Assembly: GCA_025356655.1 (NCBI GenBank)
Contig: JANXRW010000126.1
Coordinates: forward strand, 1 to 64,000
DNA length: 64,000 nucleotides
Direction: 5' to 3'
From: Betaproteobacteria bacterium
Lineage (GTDB): Bacteria; Pseudomonadota; Gammaproteobacteria; Burkholderiales; SHXO01
Shown one piece after another: positions 42,742 to 50,826 of this stretch (positions within the stretch are counted from its first letter, which is position 1; every line of letters starts with the position of its first letter). The notes under the pieces are model-generated. The model ran no database searches and was not told where the DNA came from. It was given only the letters and a program-made list of their open reading frames with translations. The position numbers and the translations under genes are program-made.

Positions 42742-43955
42742 GTACCCGGCCGACGGGCTCCTACGGTGAGACCCTGGCGCGCGTGGACGAACTGTGCCGT
42801 CTGGGGGCGCGCCCGCCCGTGATCCGTGAACTCACGCGATTCGACGCCGAGGCGCTGGTGGCGCGGATCTTCCGGGAGACCACGGGGCGCAGCCCGCCCC
42901 GCGGACAACTCCCCACGGATCACCGCCAGTACGTGTCCACCCCGGCGCAGCGCCTGCAGGCCAGCCTGATTGCCGCGGTCTATAGCCGAATGAGCCGTGT
43001 CCACCCGGTTTACTGCGACGCGGTGATCGCCACCTACCGGCTCTACCGCGGTGTCTTTGGCGCCAATGCACGCTTCGGGCTTGACCGAACCTGGCACCTG
43101 TTGCGCTGCCTGCGGCTGGGCAAGCTTGAGCAGCGGAGCTGTCCAGGTTGTGGAGGCAGCCTGCTCGAGGACCGGGAGCCGCTGGCCGCCGTGGCGCCCC
43201 GCGGAGCAAGAGAACCGCGAGCCCTGCTGGCCGCGGCCTGCCCCTTGTGCGACGTGCTGCGCGGCCGGCCACCCACCGGAGCGCGTCCAGCCCTCGAGCG
43301 CGCCCCTGTCGCCCTGCCCAGCGCGGCGCCGAGCAGCGTCCTCGCGCGCCAGGTGGGGCTTGCGGAAGCGCTCTGTCGCTTAGGCGCGCGCCCGCCGGTG
43401 GTGGCCGACTTGACCCGCCTGCAGAACCGGGCCCTTATCGGCCGCCTTTACCTGCAGTGCGTGGGACAGCGTGCCCCCTCGGGCCTTCTGCCCTCGGATT
43501 CGCGCAAATTCGTGCAGAGCCGTGCCCTCAAGTTGCAGGCAAGCGTCCTCGCCCTGGCCTACGAGGGGTTGGTCCGGCAGGGCCTGGATCGGGCCGAGGC
43601 CCTGCTGGTTGCGCACCGCGTCTACCTTGCCGTGTTTGGCGAGCGCGCGCAGTTCAACATCAACCGCAGTTGGTGCCTGGTGCAGTCCCTGCGCATCCGG
43701 GAGCTGCAAATGGTGGCCTGCCGATGGTGCGGGTCGCGGTTTATACACGACGCCGGGAGTCTGCTGCACCGGCACTGCTGTCCGCTTTGCGTGGAGATCC
43801 GGCGCTGCAGCGACGACACGCCACGGTTGCCGCGGGTGGCGGGGGGCGTCACGCGCTCCTTGGGCGTAGCGGGCCTGGGGCAGCAACTTTTTGCGGTAGG
43901 GGCTGGCCCCGGGCTCCTCTGGGGCCTAGCCGCCCAACCAAAATCCGCCCCGTAG
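42738..43955 (+). CDS. flhC: Tandem fused FlhC-FlhC flagellar master regulator
   Basis: The 405-residue protein contains two full FlhC domains; E. coli FlhC is 192 residues. Copy 1 spans about residues 12-176 and copy 2 about 206-358, joined by a roughly 30-residue Pro/Ala-rich linker. Both begin with the same LCRLGARPPV decapeptide and share LQAS, roughly 40% identical by eye. Each has its own zinc Cys quartet: C135/C138/C168/C171 in copy 1, C328/C331/C348/C351 in copy 2. In FlhD4C2 two FlhC chains flank FlhD, so one fused chain could supply both. The GTG start overlaps flhD by 4 bp. No frameshift or stop separates the copies. Confidence 0.9.
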   Translation: MSTRPTGSYGETLARVDELCRLGARPPVIRELTRFDAEALVARIFRETTGRSPPRGQLPTDHRQYVSTPAQRLQASLIAAVYSRMSRVHPVYCDAVIATYRLYRGVFGANARFGLDRTWHLLRCLRLGKLEQRSCPGCGGSLLEDREPLAAVAPRGAREPRALLAAACPLCDVLRGRPPTGARPALERAPVALPSAAPSSVLARQVGLAEALCRLGARPPVVADLTRLQNRALIGRLYLQCVGQRAPSGLLPSDSRKFVQSRALKLQASVLALAYEGLVRQGLDRAEALLVAHRVYLAVFGERAQFNINRSWCLVQSLRIRELQMVACRWCGSRFIHDAGSLLHRHCCPLCVEIRRCSDDTPRLPRVAGGVTRSLGVAGLGQQLFAVGAGPGLLWGLAAQPKSAP

Positions 43956-44087
43956 CCACGTGCTGGCCCCGCGATGTCCACTTTGCCCTAAACTCCTACC
44001 TCTGCCCCGCCGGATTCGCGCGGCGGGTGGTGCGGCGCATCAGGAGCCTCTGGCGCCGAGGCTTGTTCAGGGCAAGGTTGACCCACG

Positions 44088-45455
44088 GTGCCAGTTCTGC
44101 GTTTTCCCGGTGTTTTTTCGGCGCCCTTTTCGTGGCGTGTCCCGCGGCTCCTGCCGGGCGTCTTGCTCGCCCTGGCCTGCACCGGGGTCATGGGGGGCGA
44201 GGGCGCGCCGGACCTGGGGCACTCGCGCGAACTCATCGCCCTCGGGCGCGCCCAGGCGGCGCTATCGGCCCTGGAGCCCTTCGAGTTTCAATTCGCCGGA
44301 GACCCCGGCTACGACTACCTGTTGGGACTCGCCGCCCTGGAAAGTGGTGCGCCCGGGCGCGCAACGCTGGCGCTCGAGCGCGCGCTGGCCGTCAACCCCG
44401 GCGACGTCGCTGCGCGCTTCGCCATGGCACGCGCTTACTTGGCCCTGGGCGAACGGGCGCAGGCAGGGGCGGCGCTGCAGGAATTGCTCGACCTGAACCC
44501 TCCACCGCCGGACCGCGCGGTCATCTTGAACGAGCTGCGCGGCACGGGGTCGGGCGCGCTGGGGCTGCGCCTGACCGGGTACGCCGAGTTGGGTATCGGT
44601 CGAGACACCAACGTCAATACTTCCACGTCGGAGAGTTCCATCAGTGTCCCAGCCCTGGTGGATACGGTCTTCCGTCTCGCTCCGCTCAACATCGCCACCG
44701 CTGATGATTACCTCGCCGCGGGTGCGGGTGCCGCGCTGGAATACCCGCTGGGTGGCGCCCTCAGGCTCTATGCGAGTGCCGACGCGCGGGGTCGCCTCGA
44801 TGCCAGCGCGACGGAGTTCAACACCAGCAGTATCGACGCGCGCTTGGGCTTGCTGCGCACCACCGAGCGGGACCAGGTGCGCGCAGGCCTGCTGGCAGCT
44901 CAGTTCGGGCTTGCCGGTAGCGCCAATCGCAACAGCCTCGGGGCCACGCTGGAGTGGCGCCACGCGTTGAACGCGGACACGGAACGTAGCGTCTTCGGGC
45001 AGATGACGGTGAACCGTTTCCCGGACCGGACGCTCCGGCCCAATGATTTTGATCAGGCGTACGTGGGGGTCGGACTTCACCGGCTCCTCGGTGGCGCTCG
45101 CGCGCTGGTGTACGGCAGTCTCTACGCCGGCGGCGAGGCTGCACCCCACGGGCGTGCCGATGGGGCACGCGCATTGGGCGGCTTTCGCAGCGGGGTCGTC
45201 GCCCGTCTCGGCGACGAGGTGGAGGGCTTCGTCCACCTCGGACTGCAGTGGGGCGGCTACAGCCAGAACAATGCCGCTTTCCTAACCCGGCGCAACGACG
45301 CGCTGACGGATGTTTCCCTGGGCCTCAACCTTGCCCTGGGAGACCGTTGGACGCTTCGCCCTCAACTGCTCTGGGTTAATAGCATGAGCAATATTGTGAT
45401 CGATGGGTATGAACGGTGGGATCTGTCCTTGACGCTGCGTCGCGAGTTCCGCTGA
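44088..45455 (+). CDS. TPR plus outer-membrane beta-barrel protein (Slam/DUF560-like architecture)
   Basis: The 455-residue protein has an N-terminal signal (LLPGVLLALACTGVMGGEGA). A TPR-like helical part follows at about residues 40-150 (PGYDYLLGLAALESGAPGRA, LALERALAVNPGDVAARFAM). The C-terminal 290 residues are beta-barrel-like, beginning LTGYAELGIGRDTNVNTSTS and ending RWDLSLTLRREFR. This order of periplasmic TPRs then barrel is that of surface lipoprotein assembly modulators (Slam) and other DUF560-like porins. The start is GTG 44088, 132 bp after flhCC. It may act with the FecR/GGTG-repeat protein downstream; that is inference. Confidence 0.68.
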   Translation: MPVLRFPGVFSAPFSWRVPRLLPGVLLALACTGVMGGEGAPDLGHSRELIALGRAQAALSALEPFEFQFAGDPGYDYLLGLAALESGAPGRATLALERALAVNPGDVAARFAMARAYLALGERAQAGAALQELLDLNPPPPDRAVILNELRGTGSGALGLRLTGYAELGIGRDTNVNTSTSESSISVPALVDTVFRLAPLNIATADDYLAAGAGAALEYPLGGALRLYASADARGRLDASATEFNTSSIDARLGLLRTTERDQVRAGLLAAQFGLAGSANRNSLGATLEWRHALNADTERSVFGQMTVNRFPDRTLRPNDFDQAYVGVGLHRLLGGARALVYGSLYAGGEAAPHGRADGARALGGFRSGVVARLGDEVEGFVHLGLQWGGYSQNNAAFLTRRNDALTDVSLGLNLALGDRWTLRPQLLWVNSMSNIVIDGYERWDLSLTLRREFR

Positions 45456-45805
45456 CAGCCGCTAGCCAAGCGGGCGTCGAGCAAGTTTCCCGCCAGGGCC
45501 GAGGGCTGGGTTCGAACGCGCTAGGGCTCGGTTCAGGGCGAATGGGTCGACGCGGATGGGGGCGTCCCGAACGACGACCTGCTTGCGCCTCGGCCCGGTA
45601 ACGGGAACGACCCTGACGCCCCTGTTTATAGTGGATTCGCGCACGGGAGTTCATGCGTGAGGCTAAGCTCCACAGCCCTCAGAAAACGGGGGGACAGGGC
45701 AAGTCCGCTCGGTGCGACGGGTGACCGCCCCTTATTCAAGTTCGCTCGACCGGATAAATTTCTAAGAATCAGTCGGAGGCCGCAACAGACAGCCCACAGA
45801 AGTGG
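45456..45805. other. 350-bp intergenic region, no gene recognised
   Basis: No supported coding sequence, promoter or terminator. The composition becomes less GC-rich towards the toxin-antitoxin remnant (about 45730-45780), which suggests acquired DNA. A tRNA-like GGTTCGAAC at about 45508 has no surrounding cloverleaf. Confidence 0.35.
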
Positions 45806-46306
45806 GTGATAAAGAACGACCGTTCTCGCCTGAGCGAGCGCGACCTCGCCCGCTTCGGAGTGCTGGGGCTGACCGCTGATCGTGAACTCATTCGGTTCCC
45901 GGCGCGCCGCTTAGCGGAAGACAGCCCTGAGGCGTCGCGGCTTCGTCAGGCGGAAGGCCAGACCATCCTTGCACCGGCGGCGCCGTCCTCCTCTCGTAGG
46001 TGCTGGAGTCGACCTAGCTCGTCCCCGTTAGGACGGGCGCGAGGTCGACCGCTGATGCGCCATTTGCTCGACAACGACATTCTGTGCAACATCACGAAGC
46101 CAGTCCCGTCAGAGTCCTTGATGGCTTGGATGGCCGAGCAAGCCGACCAGGACCTCTTTATCGCCGCACTGAGCATCGCGGAAATCCGTCGCTGTGTAGC
46201 GAAGCAGCCGCTGCGTCGTCGGGGTCTGCGACTCGCGGGGGCCGATGGGGCGACGTCGAAACCGCAGGTCTCGACGTCACGGGCGACGAGATTTTCGAGT
46301 CCGTGA
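45806..46306 (+). pseudogene. Remnant of a toxin-antitoxin module with VapC-like PIN toxin
   Basis: The 5' part (to about 45955) reads SRLSERDLARFGVLGLTADRELIRFPARRLAEDSPEASRL, like the body of a small antitoxin, and then loses its frame. From ATG 46055 a PIN-domain start follows: MRHLLDNDILCNITKPVPSE and MAWMAEQADQDLFIAALSIA then EIRRCV. This matches VapC (LLDTNV..., AEIRRGI) with the first acidic residues. After that, similarity stops and the frame runs into unrelated sequence; the second acidic cluster is missing. The module is therefore dead and probably horizontally acquired. Confidence 0.6.
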
Positions 46307-46692
46307 TGGTACCGTTGATCGGCGGGCTTGGCGGCCGTGTCCCCAAAACCGAATCGCCGTTCCAACGGTTTCGAGAACCAGCCGACCCCGATCAGGGCTC
46401 TAACGGGGATAAACAGTGAGAGGCTCGCGCGGATGATGATTGACGTCGCTAAGTTCGCCGCCCTTACTACCGGCTTGGTCCAACTCATTGCGCACCGCGC
46501 CGCCCTTCGATCGTGGTAAGCCCAGTTGGAGGTTCAGGGTAATGGCCACCCCGAAGTCGCGACTTTCGTGGTATACCGTCAAGACGAATTGACGGGCGAG
46601 CACGCGTCCTGCGATACAATGCGTGACAGGGGGCTGTTTGCGGCCGCTGGACCTGCCTTCCGCAGGCACATGATCGCCCGGCCTTAGAGGCT
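46307..46692. other. 385-bp intergenic region before the DUF6502 gene
   Basis: No gene supported. It probably contains more decayed sequence continuing from the toxin-antitoxin remnant. A TACAAT hexamer at 46615-46620 could be a -10 for the next gene; the nearest TTGACG is 20 bp upstream, which is too far for a good promoter. Confidence 0.35.
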
Positions 46693-47568
46693 ATGGAACA
46701 GACGCCAGAAGCAGAAACGCCACCCGCTACCGCTGCGCCTATCCTGTCTGCCGTCCGCTACCTTTTGCGGCCGCTGGTGCGTTTGCTGCTGCATCATGGG
46801 ATCGGGCTGGGAGCATTGGTCGACTTGCTGAAGACCACCTACGTACGGGTAGCCGAGGAAGACGCCTTTTGTATCCCAGGCAAGGCCCAGACGGATAGCC
46901 GCATCAGCCTGCTCACCGGGGTTCACCGCAAAGACGTGCGGCGGCTACGCTCGGCTTCCGGGATCGGCGCACACGTCAGACACTTGCCCTTGGGAGCTCA
47001 GGTGGTGGCGCGCTGGACGGGTCTGCCGGACTACCTGGATGCGGCTGGGCAGCCGCGTGCTCTGCCGCGGCGATCGGCCACTCCTGACGAGGTGTCCTTC
47101 GAGGGCCTTGTCGAATCCATCAGCAAGGATTTCCGTGCACGCGTCGTTCTCGACGAGTGGCTGCGATTGGGATTGGTGCGCTTGAACGACGAAGGCGACG
47201 TACTCCTGGAGACCGACGCCTTTGTGCCGGGGAAGGGAAGCGAGGAGAAGGCCTACTTCCTGGGCCATCACCTGCACGACCACTTGGCCGCGGCGGTTCA
47301 CAACGTCGCCGGTGGCCAACCCGCCTTCTTCGAGCGTGGCGTCTACCATGACTGCTTGAGTGTTGAGTCGGTGAAAGAACTCACCCGGGTGGCCGAACTG
47401 TCGGGTAATCGCCTGCTGCAGTCGATCAACCGCCGGGCCACGGAACTCGAGCAGGTGGATGCCGCTCGCGGGGGCGGCGATCGGCGCATTACGCTGGGTA
47501 TCTTCCTCTACACCGCAAAGGGTGATCTGCCCGCCTTCTCCGATGAGAGCAATGAGGCCGATGCGTAA
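46693..47568 (+). CDS. DUF6502-family protein
   Basis: The 291-residue protein matches DUF6502. LLRPLVRLLLHHGIGLGALV, then LLTGVHRKDVRRLR and an SKDFRARVVLDEWLRLGLV segment are recognisable, and the N-terminal half looks like a winged-helix DNA-binding region. Function is unknown; a regulatory role is plausible. Its 3' end overlaps the start of the FecR-domain gene, so the two form an operon. No signal peptide or membrane segment is seen. Confidence 0.7.
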   Translation: MEQTPEAETPPATAAPILSAVRYLLRPLVRLLLHHGIGLGALVDLLKTTYVRVAEEDAFCIPGKAQTDSRISLLTGVHRKDVRRLRSASGIGAHVRHLPLGAQVVARWTGLPDYLDAAGQPRALPRRSATPDEVSFEGLVESISKDFRARVVLDEWLRLGLVRLNDEGDVLLETDAFVPGKGSEEKAYFLGHHLHDHLAAAVHNVAGGQPAFFERGVYHDCLSVESVKELTRVAELSGNRLLQSINRRATELEQVDAARGGGDRRITLGIFLYTAKGDLPAFSDESNEADA

Positions 47569-49387
47569 GCGCTGCGCGCTCGTTCTGGCGGGCTTGCTGT
47601 TCTTGCAGGCCCTGCCGGCATGGGCGCAGCCCGCCGCTACCTGCGTAGCCGATGGCGGTATCGGCGGCACCGGCGTGAAGCCCGAGCAGGGCGGGATGGG
47701 GGGTACGGGCGCAAGCCCGCAAGGTGGGGTTACGGGCGGCACCGGAGCCGTTGCTCAGGGCGGTGGCACGGGCGGCACGGGAACTGTTGCTCAAGGTGGC
47801 GGTACGGGCGGTACCGGAGCCGTTGCCCAGGGCGGTGGCACGGGCGGCACGGGAACTGTTGCTCAAGGTGGCGGGACGGGCGGCACGGGAATCAGCGCGG
47901 ACGGCGGTATCGGCGGCACGGGACGTCCGGCGACGCTAGCCGGGCGGGTGCTCTTCGCCAGTGGCCGCGTGGAAGCGCAGTTGCCTGGTGGAGCGCCGCG
48001 CGCGCTTGGCAAAGGCGACCCCGTTTGCGAGGGCGAGACACTGAACTCCGGGGCTAAGTCCCTGTTGCAGTTGGTGACTGTGGATGGCGCCACGCTGGTG
48101 CTTCGCCCTGGAACTCAGCTGGAAATCGAGGCTTACGCCTTCTCAGGCAGCGAGGACGGCACAGAAAAGACTCACCTGCGCCTGCTCCGGGGCGGGGTGC
48201 GTGCGATCACCGGGCGCATCGGCCACACCCGCAAGGCGGCCTTCATCATCCGCACCGAAACGGCCACGGTGGGGATCCTGGGTACCGATCACGAGACCTT
48301 CTTCGTGCCGAGGCCGACCTCCGGCGAGGGGCCGGTCGCGGAGCCGGGCACCTACAATCGGGTCATCTCCGGCGGGACCGTTTTGAGCACGCCGACGGGA
48401 TCGCTGCGTATCCATCCACGCCAGGTAGGCTTCGCTGGCTTCGGGCGCAGCCAACCACGCATCCTTGAGCGCCCGCCAGAGTTTCTCGGCGCCCCGCTGT
48501 CGCGTTTGCGGCGCGACGCACCCAACTCGAGTGCGCGCTCGAGCAGCATGGAGGGCGATGTGGCGCAGGTCGCTTCAGGGAGTCTCGTGGTCCAGGAGGT
48601 TAATATCTTCGGAACGCCCCTGGACCTGCAGACCTATCTGGGTGGGCTGTTCCCCGCGCCGGTCGGTGGTGCCTACGTGGGCGTCCAGCACGTGGGCCCC
48701 TCGGTCAGTGCCGGCGGGGTGACCGTGGACAATGTCGGATCGATCGTGCTGCTCGACGGTGTTGCGTTGCCAGGGTCCGTCTCCAGCAGCGCTACGGGGT
48801 TCAACTACACGGCGAACCCGGCCGTGCTTATGGAGCGGGGAGCGGTGATGGTCGACGGGGCCCACGTGGTGTGGGGCCTCTACGCGGGCGGCACCAGCCT
48901 CGACGGGGCAGGTCAACCCGTGCTGAACGACTACCACCACTTCGCTTTCGCCCCGGGCGGTGCCACCCCGGACGCCGTGGTGCGCAGTCTCACCGGCTCC
49001 GCAACTTTCGCTACCCTGGTGCGCAACTCTAGTCCGACCAACGAACTGGGCGGGGTAGGCGGCACCCTCAACCTCTCCGTGCAGGTGCAACTGGGCGCTT
49101 CGGCTTCGCTCATCGACTACAATCTGAGCGTTCTGGACGCCAACGCCCGGAACTGGACCGGTCGGTTTACCGGAACCGCGCCGCTGTCCGTGTTCGGCAC
49201 CGGTGGCGTGCCGCTCAACGTGACCTGTACCGGGGGCGGTTGTGGCTCGGGTCTCGGTGATCCAAGTCGCAGCTTGGCTGTGGGCCAGTTACTGGGCGCA
49301 GGCGCCCGCGGGCTCATCACCACCTATGGGCTGGCGACCACCACCGGGCAGGTGGTGGCGGGCTCGGCCGTGCTCATGCGTCCCTGA
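47561..49387 (+). CDS. Secreted FecR-domain protein with N-terminal GGTG repeats
   Basis: The 608-residue protein has a signal peptide (CALVLAGLLFLQALPAWAQ) and eight glycine-rich GGxGGTG repeats (residues 32-121). A FecR-type domain follows (about 126-255, with EGETLNSGAKSLLQLVTVDG and TATVGILGTDHETFF), then a long C-terminal region of about 350 residues that I do not recognise. FecR domains outside sigma-factor systems often occur in surface or adhesin-related proteins. ATGs at 47543, 47552 and 47561 are in frame; 47561 is used because the signal peptide starts there with GAGG just upstream. It overlaps the DUF6502 gene by 8 bp. Confidence 0.75.
   Translation: MRKRCALVLAGLLFLQALPAWAQPAATCVADGGIGGTGVKPEQGGMGGTGASPQGGVTGGTGAVAQGGGTGGTGTVAQGGGTGGTGAVAQGGGTGGTGTVAQGGGTGGTGISADGGIGGTGRPATLAGRVLFASGRVEAQLPGGAPRALGKGDPVCEGETLNSGAKSLLQLVTVDGATLVLRPGTQLEIEAYAFSGSEDGTEKTHLRLLRGGVRAITGRIGHTRKAAFIIRTETATVGILGTDHETFFVPRPTSGEGPVAEPGTYNRVISGGTVLSTPTGSLRIHPRQVGFAGFGRSQPRILERPPEFLGAPLSRLRRDAPNSSARSSSMEGDVAQVASGSLVVQEVNIFGTPLDLQTYLGGLFPAPVGGAYVGVQHVGPSVSAGGVTVDNVGSIVLLDGVALPGSVSSSATGFNYTANPAVLMERGAVMVDGAHVVWGLYAGGTSLDGAGQPVLNDYHHFAFAPGGATPDAVVRSLTGSATFATLVRNSSPTNELGGVGGTLNLSVQVQLGASASLIDYNLSVLDANARNWTGRFTGTAPLSVFGTGGVPLNVTCTGGGCGSGLGDPSRSLAVGQLLGAGARGLITTYGLATTTGQVVAGSAVLMRP
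47654..47935 (+). repeat. In-frame GGTG tandem repeats with 72-bp higher-order unit
   Basis: The repeats are mostly 36 bp (12 residues, GGGTGGTGxVAQ), with x alternating Ala and Thr to make a 72-bp unit. Two copies of a 45-bp segment at 47758-47802 and 47830-47874 appear identical, which suggests recent duplication. Copy number is likely to vary between strains. Confidence 0.8.
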
Positions 49388-49407
49388 TTGGGGGGCGAGG
49401 GTGCCGC

Positions 49408-50826
49408 TCACTGGGCCTGAGCGCTCGTCCAACTGCCACCGATGGCCTTGATGAGTAGCACGCTGGCCGCGTAACGGCGGGCACGGACATCTGCTGCGCT
49501 GCGCTCGGCGTTGAGCGCGATGGTCTGCGCGGTGACCACTTCTAGGTAGCTGACGGTGCCAGCCTTGTATTGATTCGTGACCAAGGAAAGGGATTCCCGG
49601 GCGTTGCGCGCGGCGGCGTCCAGGTGCAGTGCTTCCTTCTCCAGCAGGTCCTGGGCGGCTAGATTGTCCTCGGTGTCCTGAAAGGCGGTGAGCACTACCT
49701 GACGGTAATTGGCCACGCTCGCCCGGTAGGCTTCGCGGGCGGACTCGGTCTGCGCCCGGCGCAGCCCCGCATCGAATACGCTTTGCAACACCGACGGCCC
49801 CAGTGCCCAATAGCGACTCGGCAGGCTGAGCCAACTGGCCAGGCTGCCGCTTTGAAGGCCCACGCCGGCGGAGAGTGTCAGCGATGGAAAAAACGCCGCC
49901 TGGGCGACACCAATCTGCGCGTTTGCCGCCGCCATGCGGCGCTCCGCCGCAGCAATGTCGGGCCTGCGTTCGAGCAATTGTGATGGCACCACCGCGGGGA
50001 CCCGGGGAGGCTGCGTCGCGAGTGGGTCGGCGGCAATGCCGAGCCGGTCAGGCGTCTTTCCGACCAGGGCTGCGATGGCGTGGGCGAGTTGCGCGCGCGA
50101 GATGCCCAGATCTTGGCGGGTGCCGAGCGCCGTATCAAGCTGCGTCTGGGCCTGGACGACGTCGGCGCGGGCTGCCACCCCCGCCCGGTAGCGGTTTTCG
50201 GTGAGCTTGAGGCTACGCTCGAGGGCCGCCACGGTCTCTTCGACGATGCGCAACTGTTCGTCGGCAGCACGGAGCTGGAAATAGTCCAGGGCGAGTGCAG
50301 CCTGCAGGCTCAAGGCCAGGGCAGCGAGATCGCCTGCGCTCGCCTGTGCGCTGGCGCGCGCGGACTCCACGGAGCGGCTGACACGTCCGAACAGGTCCAC
50401 CTCCCAATTCGCCTGGAGCGGCAGGTTGAAGTCGCTGCCGGTGCTCGGGGTGCCGGCGCGCCCGTTGACGTTTCCTCCGGTGCGCGCACGGCTGGCCGAA
50501 GCGCCGACGGTCACGCCGGGGTAGCGGGCGGCCCGGGCGACATCCAGGGCGGCCTGGGCTTGAGCGGCCTGTGCTCGCGATGCCGCGAGCGACGCGTTGC
50601 CGCCCTCAACCTGGGCTTCGAGCGCATCGAGGGCCGGATCTTCGAACAGGTGCCACCAGGGCCCGCGCACGACGGTGTCGGTCGGTGTGGCGGGTTTCCA
50701 GTTTCCGCCCTCCGCAAAATCTGCTGGCGTGGAGACGCTCGGCCGCACGTAGTCTGGGCCGACGGTGCAGGCGCCGAGCAGAAGGCAGCTAGCCAGGGCA
50801 CCTAGGGTCTTCGGGCGCGCGCTCAT
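49408..50826 (-). CDS. Outer-membrane efflux lipoprotein (OprM/NodT family)
   Basis: The 472-residue TolC-like channel has a lipobox (LLLGAC) after a short signal and then TVGPDYVRPSV, typical of NodT/OprM lipoproteins. Two long helical repeat halves follow, each with coiled-coil character. It is the last gene of the four-gene efflux operon, overlapping the upstream pump gene by 4 bp. It should form the exit duct for the RND complex. Confidence 0.93.
   Translation of the reverse strand: MSARPKTLGALASCLLLGACTVGPDYVRPSVSTPADFAEGGNWKPATPTDTVVRGPWWHLFEDPALDALEAQVEGGNASLAASRAQAAQAQAALDVARAARYPGVTVGASASRARTGGNVNGRAGTPSTGSDFNLPLQANWEVDLFGRVSRSVESARASAQASAGDLAALALSLQAALALDYFQLRAADEQLRIVEETVAALERSLKLTENRYRAGVAARADVVQAQTQLDTALGTRQDLGISRAQLAHAIAALVGKTPDRLGIAADPLATQPPRVPAVVPSQLLERRPDIAAAERRMAAANAQIGVAQAAFFPSLTLSAGVGLQSGSLASWLSLPSRYWALGPSVLQSVFDAGLRRAQTESAREAYRASVANYRQVVLTAFQDTEDNLAAQDLLEKEALHLDAAARNARESLSLVTNQYKAGTVSYLEVVTAQTIALNAERSAADVRARRYAASVLLIKAIGGSWTSAQAQ

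Noticed and set aside
43148..44704. 518-codon plus-strand open frame
   Set aside because: It overlaps flhC copy 2 and the TPR-barrel gene in another frame, is Arg/Pro/Gly-rich and shows no family match.
45500..45520. GGTTCGAAC resembling a tRNA T-arm
   Set aside because: No acceptor, D or anticodon stems can be drawn around it.
47654..47935. Periodic repeats that might be a CRISPR array
   Set aside because: The repeats are contiguous coding units without spacers, in frame within a signal-peptide protein.
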